This document shows positions 17,020 to 24,689 of a stretch of DNA of 64,000 nt, in pieces. A program made the position numbers and the translations under genes. The notes below the pieces were generated by a model. That model had not been told where the DNA came from. It worked only from the letters and a program-made list of their open reading frames with translations, and ran no database searches. The DNA is taken from the NCBI GenBank assembly GCA_963834705.1, contig CAWICV010000001.1, positions 124,001 through 188,000 on the forward strand, read 5' to 3'. This DNA is from RYN-230 sp963834705 (GTDB lineage Bacteria; Actinomycetota; Actinomycetes; Streptosporangiales; Streptosporangiaceae). Each line of letters starts with the position of its first letter. Within the stretch, counting starts at the first letter, position 1.

Positions 17020-17634
17020 AGGTGCGCCGGCGCTGCCAGCGCAGCAGGCCGCCGCCGACCGCGCCGGCCACCAGCGCCGTGGCGTGGCCAACGGCGGCCA
17101 CCTGCAGCGTGCTCAGCCCGGCGAAAATCTGCCCGATGAACACCAGGATGGCCAGGTCGGCCCGGCCGCCACCCGGGCCCACCAAGACCCGTAGAGCAGA
17201 GCCACCATGATCGCAGCCACGACGACGTAGGACGGGCCCACGTCCAGGATGCGGTTGTCGCTGGCGGGCAGCAGCCCGTGCTGCACCCGGTCAGCGACAA
17301 TACCCTCACTGACCAGCGTGCCGATCACATGGCCGGCCGCGCAGACCACGGCGGTGCGCCAGTTGCCGAGCACCTGGTTGGCGCCGAACAGGGCCAGCGC
17401 GATCAGCAGCGGCCAGACATACCAGTTGGCGTCGGTGACGAACGTTGACAGCGCCAGGCAGCCGACCGGATGGTGGTGCAGATTGAGCACATCGGTGCTG
17501 GCCCACCACAGCACGGCGTGCCGGCCCGGCCCGGGGAGCGCGGCGTAGACCAGCCCGGTGAGCAGGAAACCGCCCAGGTAGAGCCAGGCCACCGCATACC
17601 GGGCGAGCAGGGCGCGGACGCGGGTTCCGGTCAC
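17020..17634 (-). pseudogene. Rhomboid-like membrane protein, frameshifted
   Basis: From GTG 17634 the protein reads as an actinobacterial rhomboid-like multi-pass protein: ALLARYAVAWLYLGGFLLTG, STDVLNLHHHPVGCLALS, AGHVIGTLVSEGIVADRV and LDVGPSYVVVAAIMVALLYG. At about 17160-17185 the frame changes. The expected last helices (DLAILVFIGQIFAGL, VAAVGHATALVAGAVGGGLL) are in the neighbouring frame, which then has no stop for over 4 kb. As read the gene yields a truncated product ending at 17113. A sequencing error is possible. The Ser/His protease pair is not clear, so an inactive rhomboid is likely. The end coordinate is approximate. Confidence 0.65.
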
Positions 17635-17640
17635 CCGACC

Positions 17641-17646
17641 ACGGTA
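17641..17646 (-). promoter_or_regulatory. -10 box TACCGT, leaderless
   Basis: On the minus strand TACCGT lies 6 nt before the GTG at 17634. Confidence 0.5.
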
Positions 17647-17927
17647 ACGGGGCAGCCGCCGGGCCCGGTCCGGCCACCGCGGCCGGGCGGCAGCCGACCC
17701 GGCGGCGGCACGGCATGGGGGCACGGCATGGGCACGGCGCGGTTGGGCACGGCGCGGTGGGGCACGGCATGGGCACGGCGCGGTGGGCACGGCAGGGCCG
17801 CGGCCCGGGCGGGCCAGCTAGCGGTAAGGGGGCTGGGGTCCGGTGCGCGGATGGCGGTGCTGGGTCGCGTCACCGAGCCGGGGACGTGCGGGCACCTGGC
17901 GGGGGGACTGGTGCCGTCCGGCGGTTG
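17647..17927. other. Non-coding stretch with degenerate GC-rich tandem repeats
   Basis: No family-like protein in any frame. Positions about 17700-17815 hold many imperfect copies of GGCACGGC followed by ATGGG or GCGGTGG. They give long artificial open frames (MGTARWGTAW-like) on both strands. Confidence 0.6.
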
Positions 17928-18194
17928 CTAAGCGGCGGGTTCGGCCGGTGCCGGTGCCGGTGCCGCGATGGCCGAGGTTCCGGCCGCCGGGACGATATGG
18001 GTGTTTGCGCTCACATCTGTGGGCCGATGAGGAGCAATGGTGTCCCCGCCAGGAAGGAGTTCCCCCGTGTCTTCGAACACGACGATGCCGTTGCAGAGCA
18101 GGCTCCAGCCCTGCTCGGGACGGCTGACTACGGTTCTGGCTGCCTCACGGTCCAGCGCTCGCGCGTCCGGACACGATGGCGTGTGCGGGCACAT
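17928..18194 (-). CDS. DUF5999 family protein
   Basis: 88 residues. MCPHTPSCPDARALDREAAR, PEQGWSLLCNGIVVFEDTG and ELLPGGDTIAPHRP match the DUF5999 family found in streptomycetes and relatives. The N-terminal Cys-x5-Cys could bind metal. The C-terminal 30 residues are Ala/Pro-rich. AGGAGG lies 6 nt before the ATG. Function unknown in the family; it stands alone. Confidence 0.85.
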   Translation of the reverse strand: MCPHTPSCPDARALDREAARTVVSRPEQGWSLLCNGIVVFEDTGELLPGGDTIAPHRPTDVSANTHIVPAAGTSAIAAPAPAPAEPAA

Positions 18195-18370
18195 TCTGTG
18201 CCTCCTGGGTCAGTGTCTGGCTGTGGTGCTGATCACATGTTAGTGTGCCTGCCGAGTACAGCGCGCGACATAGTCCGTTGTGACGATTTATCGAGTCACT
18301 CTTTGTTACTAGTAGCCAATAACCAGACGTGACTAGATCGAAGCGACACGCCGGCGGGCAGGGTGAACAA

Positions 18371-18763
18371 TTAGGCGGCCGGGTTGCGCGGCACCCGCGG
18401 GATGCCGGTCAGCCGGTGGCTCTCGCGCAGCGTTAGCAGCCGCTCGGCCTCCATCGACCAGGCCCGTACCGGCGAGGTGGCCTTGGCTTTGCGCCGGTAG
18501 ATGCGGTCCTCGTAGCCACGCGGCCCGATGGCTACCCGCTCGGCCGCGTAGGCGGACCGCATCGCCGCGGTCAGCGCCGCGTCCAGCGCCATGGCCAGCC
18601 GGTGCTGCTCCCGCAGTGCGGCCCCGGAAGCCTGCCCGTCGCGCAGTGCCTGCTCCGCGGCCCGGGCGGCTTCGAGCAGTTCGTCGAACCGGGCGGCGAG
18701 CGCCTCATCGGCGGCCAGCATCTGCCCGGCCTCCGCGCTGACCGGCTTGCGTCTCGCGATCAC
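18371..18763 (-). CDS. Hypothetical alpha-helical protein
   Basis: 130 residues from GTG 18763, chosen for GGGAG 5 nt upstream; GTG 18775 is also in frame. The centre is rich in Ala, Glu, Leu and Arg (AARFDELLEAARAAEQALRDG) and should form long helices or a coiled coil. The C-terminus is basic (GYEDRIYRRKAKATSPVRAW). No signal peptide, no membrane helix, no recognised family. Confidence 0.55.
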   Translation of the reverse strand: MIARRKPVSAEAGQMLAADEALAARFDELLEAARAAEQALRDGQASGAALREQHRLAMALDAALTAAMRSAYAAERVAIGPRGYEDRIYRRKAKATSPVRAWSMEAERLLTLRESHRLTGIPRVPRNPAA

Positions 18764-18858
18764 GGTTGCTCCCACCTCACGCCGCTAGCTGCGCCCGCCG
18801 CACCTGGCCGGGCCACCGGCAAGAGAGCCTAGCGGATCGCCCGCGCCGCCCCAGATCC

Positions 18859-18966
18859 CAGCAACACGGCACCACCGTCACGGTCTTCGCCTTCGGCCTG
18901 GCCGGCGACAGGATCAAGCACATCTGGGCCATCCGCAACCCGGAGAGACTCCGGCCTGGACGGCCC
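18859..18966 (+). pseudogene. ECF41-type sigma factor C-terminal remnant
   Basis: An open stretch without a start encodes VTVFAFGLAGDRIKHIWAIR followed by NPERLRPG. This resembles the end of the SnoaL-like extension of ECF41 (SigJ-type) sigma factors, which finishes with an NPDKL-like motif. Nothing of the sigma2 or sigma4 regions is left nearby. Probably a relic of a deleted gene. Confidence 0.55.
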
Positions 18967-18977
18967 ACTGACTCAGC

Positions 18978-19033
18978 GCTCCAGGCTCAGCGGTCCAGGC
19001 TCAGCGGTCCAGGCTCAGCGGTCCAGGCTCAGC
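18978..19033. repeat. 14-bp tandem repeat, 4 copies
   Basis: Four consecutive 14-bp units, GCTCCAGGCTCAGC then GGTCCAGGCTCAGC three times, between the sigma remnant and the DUF6186 gene, touching the latter's stop codon. Unlike the coding minisatellites in this window, the unit length is not a multiple of 3. Confidence 0.92.
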
Positions 19034-19229
19034 GGGCGAAGTAATGCCAGCCCAGCCACCACCAGCCGAGCAGGACGAGCGCCCGGCCGGCCCGGGAGCG
19101 CATCAGGTAGCCGAGCCACTGGCCGGCCGTGGGGATCCGGCTGCTGCCGCGCCGGGCCATGAACTCCAGGGTGAACATGGCCGCGATCACCGCGGTGAAG
19201 CCGATGATGGTGATGGTGCGGGTGATCAT
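19029..19229 (-). CDS. DUF6186 small membrane protein
   Basis: 66 residues, two membrane helices. ITIIGFTAVIAAMFTLEFMA, then RIPTAGQWLGYLMRSRAGR and LLGWWWLGWHYFAR. The last motif is typical of DUF6186. The gene lies 6 bp downstream of the next membrane protein on the same strand and is probably co-transcribed with it. Function unknown. Confidence 0.85.
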   Translation of the reverse strand: MITRTITIIGFTAVIAAMFTLEFMARRGSSRIPTAGQWLGYLMRSRAGRALVLLGWWWLGWHYFAR

Positions 19230-19235
19230 CGGCGG

Positions 19236-19823
19236 TCACCGCCGGACCAGGGCCCAGCCGGCCAGCAGCCAGACCAGGAAGGCCGCGCCACGTGCCGGGT
19301 GCGGCTGGATCAGCGGATCGATCAGCGCGGTCAGCGACGGATGCCAGGACAGTGAGTTATCTCGGAACGCGGACGCCTCCCACTCCAGTAGCGCCGCGAC
19401 ACAGATGGCCCAGTAGGAGAAGCCGGTGAGATCGATGCGCTCCGGGGCGGGAAGGCGCTCCGGGGCGGGAATGCGCTCCGGTGGGCGGCCGTAGGCGATC
19501 AGCCCGGCGGCCGCGCCAGGGATCAGGACGCCGGCCAGGGCCCGGCCGCTGAACGGGGGCAGGCCGGACGCGACCCAGGCATAGCCCGCCAGCCCGAGCA
19601 CGGCCAGCGTGCCAAGCGCTGGCCGGGCGCTTCCGCTCGGCCAGCGGGCCGGCACCGGCCCACCCATCACCGGCCGGCCGGGCACCGCGCGGCCAGCCAG
19701 CGCGCCATCAGCCAGCGCGCGGCCAGCCAGCGCGCCATCAGCCAGCGCGCGGCCAGCCAGCGCGCGATCAGCCACCGTCCGGGCCGGCTGCTGATCCTCT
19801 TCGCGTGTTTCTTCGGCTGTCAT
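19236..19823 (-). CDS. Membrane protein with 10-residue repeats, partner of DUF6186 protein
   Basis: About 195 residues from ATG 19823; an upstream in-frame start at 19856 would add 11. The N-terminus carries repeated ALADGALAGR-like units encoded by a 30-bp tandem repeat. After it come three to four hydrophobic segments (LGTLAVLGLAGYAWVASGLP, GVLIPGAAAGLIAYG, FLVWLLAGWALVRR) and FSYWAICVAALLEWEASAF. No recognised enzymatic motif. The 6-bp gap to the DUF6186 gene points to a common membrane complex (inference). Confidence 0.65.
   Translation of the reverse strand: MTAEETREEDQQPARTVADRALAGRALADGALAGRALADGALAGRAVPGRPVMGGPVPARWPSGSARPALGTLAVLGLAGYAWVASGLPPFSGRALAGVLIPGAAAGLIAYGRPPERIPAPERLPAPERIDLTGFSYWAICVAALLEWEASAFRDNSLSWHPSLTALIDPLIQPHPARGAAFLVWLLAGWALVRR
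19691..19774 (-). repeat. 30-bp tandem repeat in a coding region
   Basis: Two full 30-bp units (19691-19720, 19721-19750) and most of a third, encoding 10-residue ADGALAGRAL repeats. Confidence 0.9.
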
Positions 19824-19867
19824 ATCGGTACAAATCCTCCGCTGGGAGGATCTCATCCCACCGATAT
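19822..19867 (-). promoter_or_regulatory. Nested hairpin at the start of the membrane-protein gene
   Basis: Outer arms ATATCGGT / ACCGATAT enclose an inner hairpin ATCCTCC-(4 nt)-GGAGGAT on the transcribed strand. The inner 3' arm is the only good ribosome-binding sequence (GGAGG) before ATG 19823, so folding would hide it. It could also serve as an operator or a partial barrier to readthrough from the ABC genes upstream. Confidence 0.5.
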
Positions 19868-19895
19868 GGCGGCAATCGCAACGCGTGACCTGGTG

Positions 19896-21731
19896 CTAAG
19901 CCAGGCTGTCCCGCCAGTCCGCGTGCAGCGCGGAGTACGCGCCGTCGCCCGCCATCAGCAGCTCCGGCGGCCCGTCCTCGACGATCCGGCCCGCGCTGAG
20001 CACCAGCACCCGGTCCGCGATCTCCACCGTGGACAGCCGGTGCGCGATGATCATCGCGGTCCGGCCGGCCAGGATGGTGCGCAGCGCCGCCTGCACGGTC
20101 CGCTCGCTGGGGATGTCCAGCAGCGAGGTGGCCTCGTCCAGCACCAGGACGGTGGGCGAGGCGAGGAACACCCGGGCGAACGAGATCAGCTGCCGCTGCC
20201 CGGCGGACAGCCGGCCGCCCCGCTTGCCTACGTCGGCGTCGAACCCGCCGGGCAGCGCGGTGATGAACTCGTCCGCGCCGGTCGCCCGGGCCGCGGCCTC
20301 GATCTCGGCCCGGCTGGCACCCGGCCGGCCCAGCTCGATGTTGTCCGCCACCGATCCGGAGAACACGAAGTTCTCTTGGGTTACCAGGACGACTTCGTGG
20401 CGCAGGTCCTGGTCGGCGAGGTCCCGCAGGTCCACTCCGTCCAGCAGCACCTGCCCGGCTCCGGGATCGTAGAACCGGGCCAGCAGCCGGGCGATGGTGG
20501 TCTTCCCCGCGCCGGTCGCGCCGACCAGGGCGACCGTCTGCCCGGCTGGGATGTCCAGGTCCAGGCCGGGCAGCACCAGCGAATCCCGGTAGCCGAAGCG
20601 CACCCCGGTGAAGCGCACACTGCGGCCCGCGCCGCGGCGTGCGGGCAGCGGCACCGCCGCGTCCGGCTCGGGGACCGCGGGCGGCTCGTCCAGAACCCCG
20701 GAGATCTTCTCCAGCGCGGCCGCCGCCGACTGGAACGAGTTGTAGAACTGCGACAGGTCCTGCAGCGGGTCGAAGAACCGGCCCAGGTAGAGCAGGAACG
20801 TGGCCAGCACGCCGACCTTGATGTCGCCGTCCAGCACGCGCAGCCCGCCGTAGCACAGCACCACCCCGGTGGCCACGTTGCCGACCAGCGTGATACCGGG
20901 CGAGTACACCGCCAGCAACCGCGAGGAGCGCTTGCTGGCCTGAGCGTACTGGCCGTTCAAATCGGCGAAGATCTCCTCGTTACGGTCCTCGCGGCGGAAC
21001 GCCTGCACCGCGCGGATCCCACCGAAGGTCTCCACAAAATGCACGATGACCTGTGCGATCGTTTCCCTGGTCCGGCGGTAGGCGACCGCGGATTCGCGCC
21101 GGAACCAGAAGGTCAGCCAGGCCAGCGGGCCGAACCCGGCCAGCACCACCAGCGCCAGCGGCCAGTCCAGCAGCAGCATGCCTATCCCGACCAGGACCAG
21201 CGACAGCACCGCTGACACCAGGGCGTCCAGGCCGTCGTTGAACAGGTCCGAGATCGAGTCGATGTCGGAGACCTGCCGGGAGATCACGCGCCCCGAGGTG
21301 TAGTGCTCGTGGAAGGCCACCGGCAGCCGCTGGAAGTGGGCGAACAGCAGCCGCCGCAGTTCGATGACGAAGGTCTCGCCGATCCGGCCCATCTCGAAGA
21401 TGAACGCCCGGGTGGTGACCGCCTGGAGCAGCACGGCGGCCACGAACCCGGCCACCGACAGCGCCAGCGGCCCGAGATGGCCGCCGTGCAGCAGCGGCGG
21501 GATGCCGCGGTCGATGGCCACGCCGACCAGCCACGGGCCGGCCAGCGCGGCCAGGTTCGCGGCCACGATGAGCAGCAGCGTGCCGAGCACCCGGGCCCGC
21601 TGCGGCCGGAGCAGCCGGATCAGCAGCCGCCGGGCCCGGGTCCGGAGCACGGCGGCCAGCCCGGCCGTCATCTGCTCGACGTCCTCGGCGGCTATCCCGC
21701 GCCAGGTGTCAGGGCCGGTGGTGCTGGTCAC
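19896..21731 (-). CDS. ABC exporter, membrane plus ATPase subunit (second of pair)
   Basis: 611 residues: six-helix type-1 exporter domain (about residues 45-330) and a C-terminal ATPase. Walker A VGATGAGKTT, Q-loop in VTQENFVFSG, signature RLSAGQRQL, Walker B VLVLDEATSLLD and H-loop AHRLST are all intact. The divergence of the LSAGQ signature from LSGGQ is common in one half of heterodimeric exporters. The start overlaps the upstream ABC gene by 4 bp. Substrate unknown; candidates are lipids, peptides or drugs. Confidence 0.9.
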   Translation of the reverse strand: MTSTTGPDTWRGIAAEDVEQMTAGLAAVLRTRARRLLIRLLRPQRARVLGTLLLIVAANLAALAGPWLVGVAIDRGIPPLLHGGHLGPLALSVAGFVAAVLLQAVTTRAFIFEMGRIGETFVIELRRLLFAHFQRLPVAFHEHYTSGRVISRQVSDIDSISDLFNDGLDALVSAVLSLVLVGIGMLLLDWPLALVVLAGFGPLAWLTFWFRRESAVAYRRTRETIAQVIVHFVETFGGIRAVQAFRREDRNEEIFADLNGQYAQASKRSSRLLAVYSPGITLVGNVATGVVLCYGGLRVLDGDIKVGVLATFLLYLGRFFDPLQDLSQFYNSFQSAAAALEKISGVLDEPPAVPEPDAAVPLPARRGAGRSVRFTGVRFGYRDSLVLPGLDLDIPAGQTVALVGATGAGKTTIARLLARFYDPGAGQVLLDGVDLRDLADQDLRHEVVLVTQENFVFSGSVADNIELGRPGASRAEIEAAARATGADEFITALPGGFDADVGKRGGRLSAGQRQLISFARVFLASPTVLVLDEATSLLDIPSERTVQAALRTILAGRTAMIIAHRLSTVEIADRVLVLSAGRIVEDGPPELLMAGDGAYSALHADWRDSLA

Positions 21732-23572
21732 GACGCCTCCTGTTCGCCAGGTCCTTCGCCGGATTCCGGCTCGCCCGGGCCGCGGCCGCTCATCAGGTCC
21801 CGGTACCGGGGCTGGGTGGCCAGCAGGTGGGCGTGTGTCCCGGTGGCCGTGATCGTCCCGTCGCGGAGCAGTGCGACCCGGTCGGCCAGGGTCACCGTGG
21901 ACGGGCGGTGCGCGACCACCAGCGCGGTGGTCTCGGCCAGCAGCCCGCGGAGCGCCTCGGTCACCCGGGCCTCGGTGTGCACGTCGAGCGCGGACAGCGG
22001 GTCGTCCAGGATGAGCAGCGACGGCCGGGCCAGGATGGCCCGGGCCAGCGCTACCCGCTGCCGCTGGCCGCCGGACAGGGCCATGCCCTGCTCGCCGATC
22101 CGGGTGTCCAGCCCCCAGGGCAGGTCGTGCACGAAGCCGGCCTGCGCCATGGCCAGGGCGGCCTCGATCGCCGCCTCGTCCGCGTCCGGGGCGCCGTAGC
22201 TGACGTTCTCCCGCACGCTCGCGGAGAACAGGGTCGGGTCCTCGAACGCGCAGCCGACCCGGGTGCGCAGCTCGGCCAGCGGCAGCCGCCGGACGTCGGT
22301 GCCGTCGAGCAGCACCGCGCCGGACGTCACGTCGGCCAGCCGGGGCACCAGTTGCAGCAGCGTCGTCTTGCCGGCCCCGGTCGCACCGACCAGCACCATG
22401 GTCTGGCCCGGCTCCACAGTCAGCGATACGCCGCGCAGTAAGGCGTGCTCCGCCCCCGGGTAGCGGAACCCGACCCGGTCGAAGACCAGCCGGGCCGGCC
22501 GGCCGCGCGTCCCGCGGGCCCGGCCAGGGCGCCGGGCTGGGCTCTTGATCGACGGCTCGGTGTCCAGGATCTCGTAGATGCGCTGCGCGGCGGTGGCCGC
22601 CTCCTGGCCGCCGGCCAGGATGTAGCCCATCGACTCGATCGGCCAGAGCAGCATCAGGGTCAGCGTGATGAACGCGACCAGGCCGCCCAGGGTCAGCTCG
22701 TGCCGGCCGACGGCGAGGGCGCCGAGCAGCAACAGCACGCCGATCATGGCGTTCGGGATGAGGTCCAGGCCGGCCCAGAACGTGCTGCGCAGCCGCGCCT
22801 TGGCCAGTTCGGTGCCGAACACCTCGGTCGCCTGCCCGGCGTGCCGGGTGGCCACCTCGCCGCCCCGGCCGAGTGCCTTGAGCACCCGGATCCCGGTGGC
22901 CGCCTCCTCCACATAGGTGGCCAGATCACCCTGCTGGTCCTGGGACCGCCGGGAGAGTACCCGGTAGTACCGCTGGAACGTGATGCTGGCCCACAGCACA
23001 GGCAGGAACACCGTCCCGGTGAGCAGCCCGAGCCACCAGTTCAGCCGGATCAGCAGCCCGACCACCGCGATGAACGTGACCGTGTTGGTGATCAGGAAGA
23101 CGGTGCCGAAGCCGGCGAACCGGCGGATCGCGGACAGGTCGTTGGTGGCCCGGGACAGCAGCTGGCCGGACTGCCAGTCGTCGTGGAAAGCGGGCGGCAG
23201 CCGCTGCAGGTGCGCGTAGATGTCGGCCCGGATGGCCTGGTCCAGGCCGGTGACCGCGTTGGCCTGCACCCAGCGGCGGAGGAAGTTGAGCAGCGCTTGC
23301 AGCACGCCGAGGCCGACCGCGGCGGCGCCGAGCGGCAGCAGCAGGTCACGGCGGCCGTGGCTGATCGCCCCATCGATCATCGACTTGGTGAGCAGCGGGA
23401 TGGCGATCTCGCTGAGCACCGCAACGATCGCGGCGGCCACCATGAACGCCAGTTGCCAGCGGTATGGGCGCAGGTAGCTGCGGGCCCGCCAGAGCGCGGC
23501 GAGGGGGGTCCCGCCGGTGCCGCCATTCCCGGTCCGGGCAGCCGGAAGCGGGCCGGGTTGTTGAGGGGGCAT
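21728..23572 (-). CDS. ABC exporter, membrane plus ATPase subunit (first of pair)
   Basis: 614 residues. Six-helix domain (about residues 35-330) and ATPase with VGATGAGKTTLLQL, ALSGGQRQRVALARA, LLILDDPLSALD and AHRPST. The Walker B glutamate position has Asp-Pro (LDDP) instead of Asp-Glu, a degenerate catalytic site usual in the non-catalytic half of heterodimeric exporters. This supports pairing with the overlapping downstream gene. A leaderless start is likely: TAGCGT lies 7 nt before ATG 23572. Confidence 0.9.
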   Translation of the reverse strand: MPPQQPGPLPAARTGNGGTGGTPLAALWRARSYLRPYRWQLAFMVAAAIVAVLSEIAIPLLTKSMIDGAISHGRRDLLLPLGAAAVGLGVLQALLNFLRRWVQANAVTGLDQAIRADIYAHLQRLPPAFHDDWQSGQLLSRATNDLSAIRRFAGFGTVFLITNTVTFIAVVGLLIRLNWWLGLLTGTVFLPVLWASITFQRYYRVLSRRSQDQQGDLATYVEEAATGIRVLKALGRGGEVATRHAGQATEVFGTELAKARLRSTFWAGLDLIPNAMIGVLLLLGALAVGRHELTLGGLVAFITLTLMLLWPIESMGYILAGGQEAATAAQRIYEILDTEPSIKSPARRPGRARGTRGRPARLVFDRVGFRYPGAEHALLRGVSLTVEPGQTMVLVGATGAGKTTLLQLVPRLADVTSGAVLLDGTDVRRLPLAELRTRVGCAFEDPTLFSASVRENVSYGAPDADEAAIEAALAMAQAGFVHDLPWGLDTRIGEQGMALSGGQRQRVALARAILARPSLLILDDPLSALDVHTEARVTEALRGLLAETTALVVAHRPSTVTLADRVALLRDGTITATGTHAHLLATQPRYRDLMSGRGPGEPESGEGPGEQEAS

Positions 23573-23579
23573 TACTCGT

Positions 23580-23585
23580 ACGCTA
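23580..23585 (-). promoter_or_regulatory. -10 box TAGCGT, leaderless
   Basis: Minus-strand TAGCGT 7 nt before the ATG at 23572 of the ABC exporter operon. Confidence 0.55.
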
Positions 23586-23868
23586 GCTGGGCGCCGCCGC
23601 TATGTCACCTGAATTTCCCCTGGCCGGCGTGCTGGGCCCAAAGCTGCACCGGACCCTGCACCGAGGCGGCGAAGGCGTTGCCCGGGGCTGTCAGGGCAGA
23701 CCGAAATGGCGGTCAGACCGGCCGTAAGTGTCATGAGTAGTGAAGTAACGGGAGTGTCACCCCATCGCCTCTCTCCGGCGGGCGGGTAGCGGCGGCACTT
23801 CAACTCTGGCACGCTGGCTAGCCCGGGGGACTCGCGCGCCGGTGCCCGGGCGCCGGCAGGGAGGGACC
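23586..23868. other. Intergenic region between divergent genes
   Basis: 283 bp without family-like protein. Near 23816-23830 GGCTAGCCCGGGGGAC matches the first bases of the palindromic repeat family and may be a stub of a copy. No other structure seen. Confidence 0.5.
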
Positions 23869-24669
23869 GTGGAGGGCACGGATTCTGGGGACAGGCCACC
23901 CATATCGAGTTGGCCGCCTGGCCCTGCGCTCGCCGCTTACCACGACGGTGTGACCGTGATATGCCAGATCTCGGCCCTGTTCACCGACGCTGACTGGGCC
24001 GCGCTGTCGCCGTGCCCGGAGTGGCGGGTGGCCGACCTGGCTGGTCACCTGCGCTGCGTGGCCGACGACTTTCACGAGTACCTGGACGACGCGCCGGCCA
24101 GCCGGCTGGCCCGGCTGATGGCGACCGGCGCGCATCCGGAGACGCTGGCCCGCAAGCTGGCCCGGCAGAACGCGGCGGAACTGGCCGCGCTGCCGGACGC
24201 GTCCGGGCCGGAGCACATCGCGGGGTTCGCCATCTCGGCCCGCTCCTACGCGCAGCGGCTGCTGCCCATCTGGGACCTGCCGCATCACCACTACCGGGAC
24301 ACGCTGGTTACGGTGGGCGGGATGGCCGGCGCGGCGTGCGCCGAGTGGCACCTGCACGCCTGGGACCTGGCCCGGGCCCAGGGCAAGGACTATCGGCCGG
24401 CCAACCCGGACATCCTGCTCAGCGGCTGGCTGGCCGGCAAGCCGCACCTGCCGCTGCCCGGCCCGGGGCTGCCGGTGCCGGTCGGCGGGACCGCGGCGGC
24501 GCACGCCGGGGGCGGCTTGGCCGCGCCCGCCAGGCCGGGCGGCACCGGCCCGATGGCGGCGGCCGGGCCTGGGGCAGCGGGCGCCGGGGATCCGTGGCAT
24601 GCCATGCTGCGTGCGTCGGGCCGGATCGCGCCCGGCGGCGGCCTCGCGGCCCCGGGGCCGCGGGGCTGA
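23869..24669 (+). CDS. Maleylpyruvate isomerase / DinB-fold family protein
   Basis: 266 residues from GTG 23869 with GGGAGG upstream. PCPEWRVADLAGHLRCVADD and ECHLHAWDLARA-like sequence (EWHLHAWDLARA) match the mycothiol-dependent isomerase/DinB fold with its metal-binding His residues. The last ~60 residues are Gly/Ala/Pro-rich and probably unstructured. The desulfurase-like gene follows after 20 bp on the same strand, so the two may be co-transcribed. Substrate unknown. Confidence 0.8.
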   Translation: MEGTDSGDRPPISSWPPGPALAAYHDGVTVICQISALFTDADWAALSPCPEWRVADLAGHLRCVADDFHEYLDDAPASRLARLMATGAHPETLARKLARQNAAELAALPDASGPEHIAGFAISARSYAQRLLPIWDLPHHHYRDTLVTVGGMAGAACAEWHLHAWDLARAQGKDYRPANPDILLSGWLAGKPHLPLPGPGLPVPVGGTAAAHAGGGLAAPARPGGTGPMAAAGPGAAGAGDPWHAMLRASGRIAPGGGLAAPGPRG

Positions 24670-24689
24670 GCGGAAGGAATTGTCGCCTG

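Noticed and set aside
12920..17185. A 4.3-kb open frame antisense to uvrA and neighbours (1421 codons).
   Set aside because: GC-rich third positions remove stops on the opposite strand. Only its first ~55 codons resemble a protein (the rhomboid-like end); the rest is His/Gln/Arg/Pro-rich shadow.
17700..17815. Protein-coding gene with MGTARW-like repeats.
   Set aside because: Low-complexity DNA gives open frames on both strands; no family likeness.
18978..19033. Possible CRISPR array.
   Set aside because: Units are 14 bp and directly adjacent without spacers; no cas gene.
23842..23868. Upstream extension of the isomerase-like gene at 23869.
   Set aside because: GGGAGG lies right before GTG 23869, and the nine extra codons have no family likeness.
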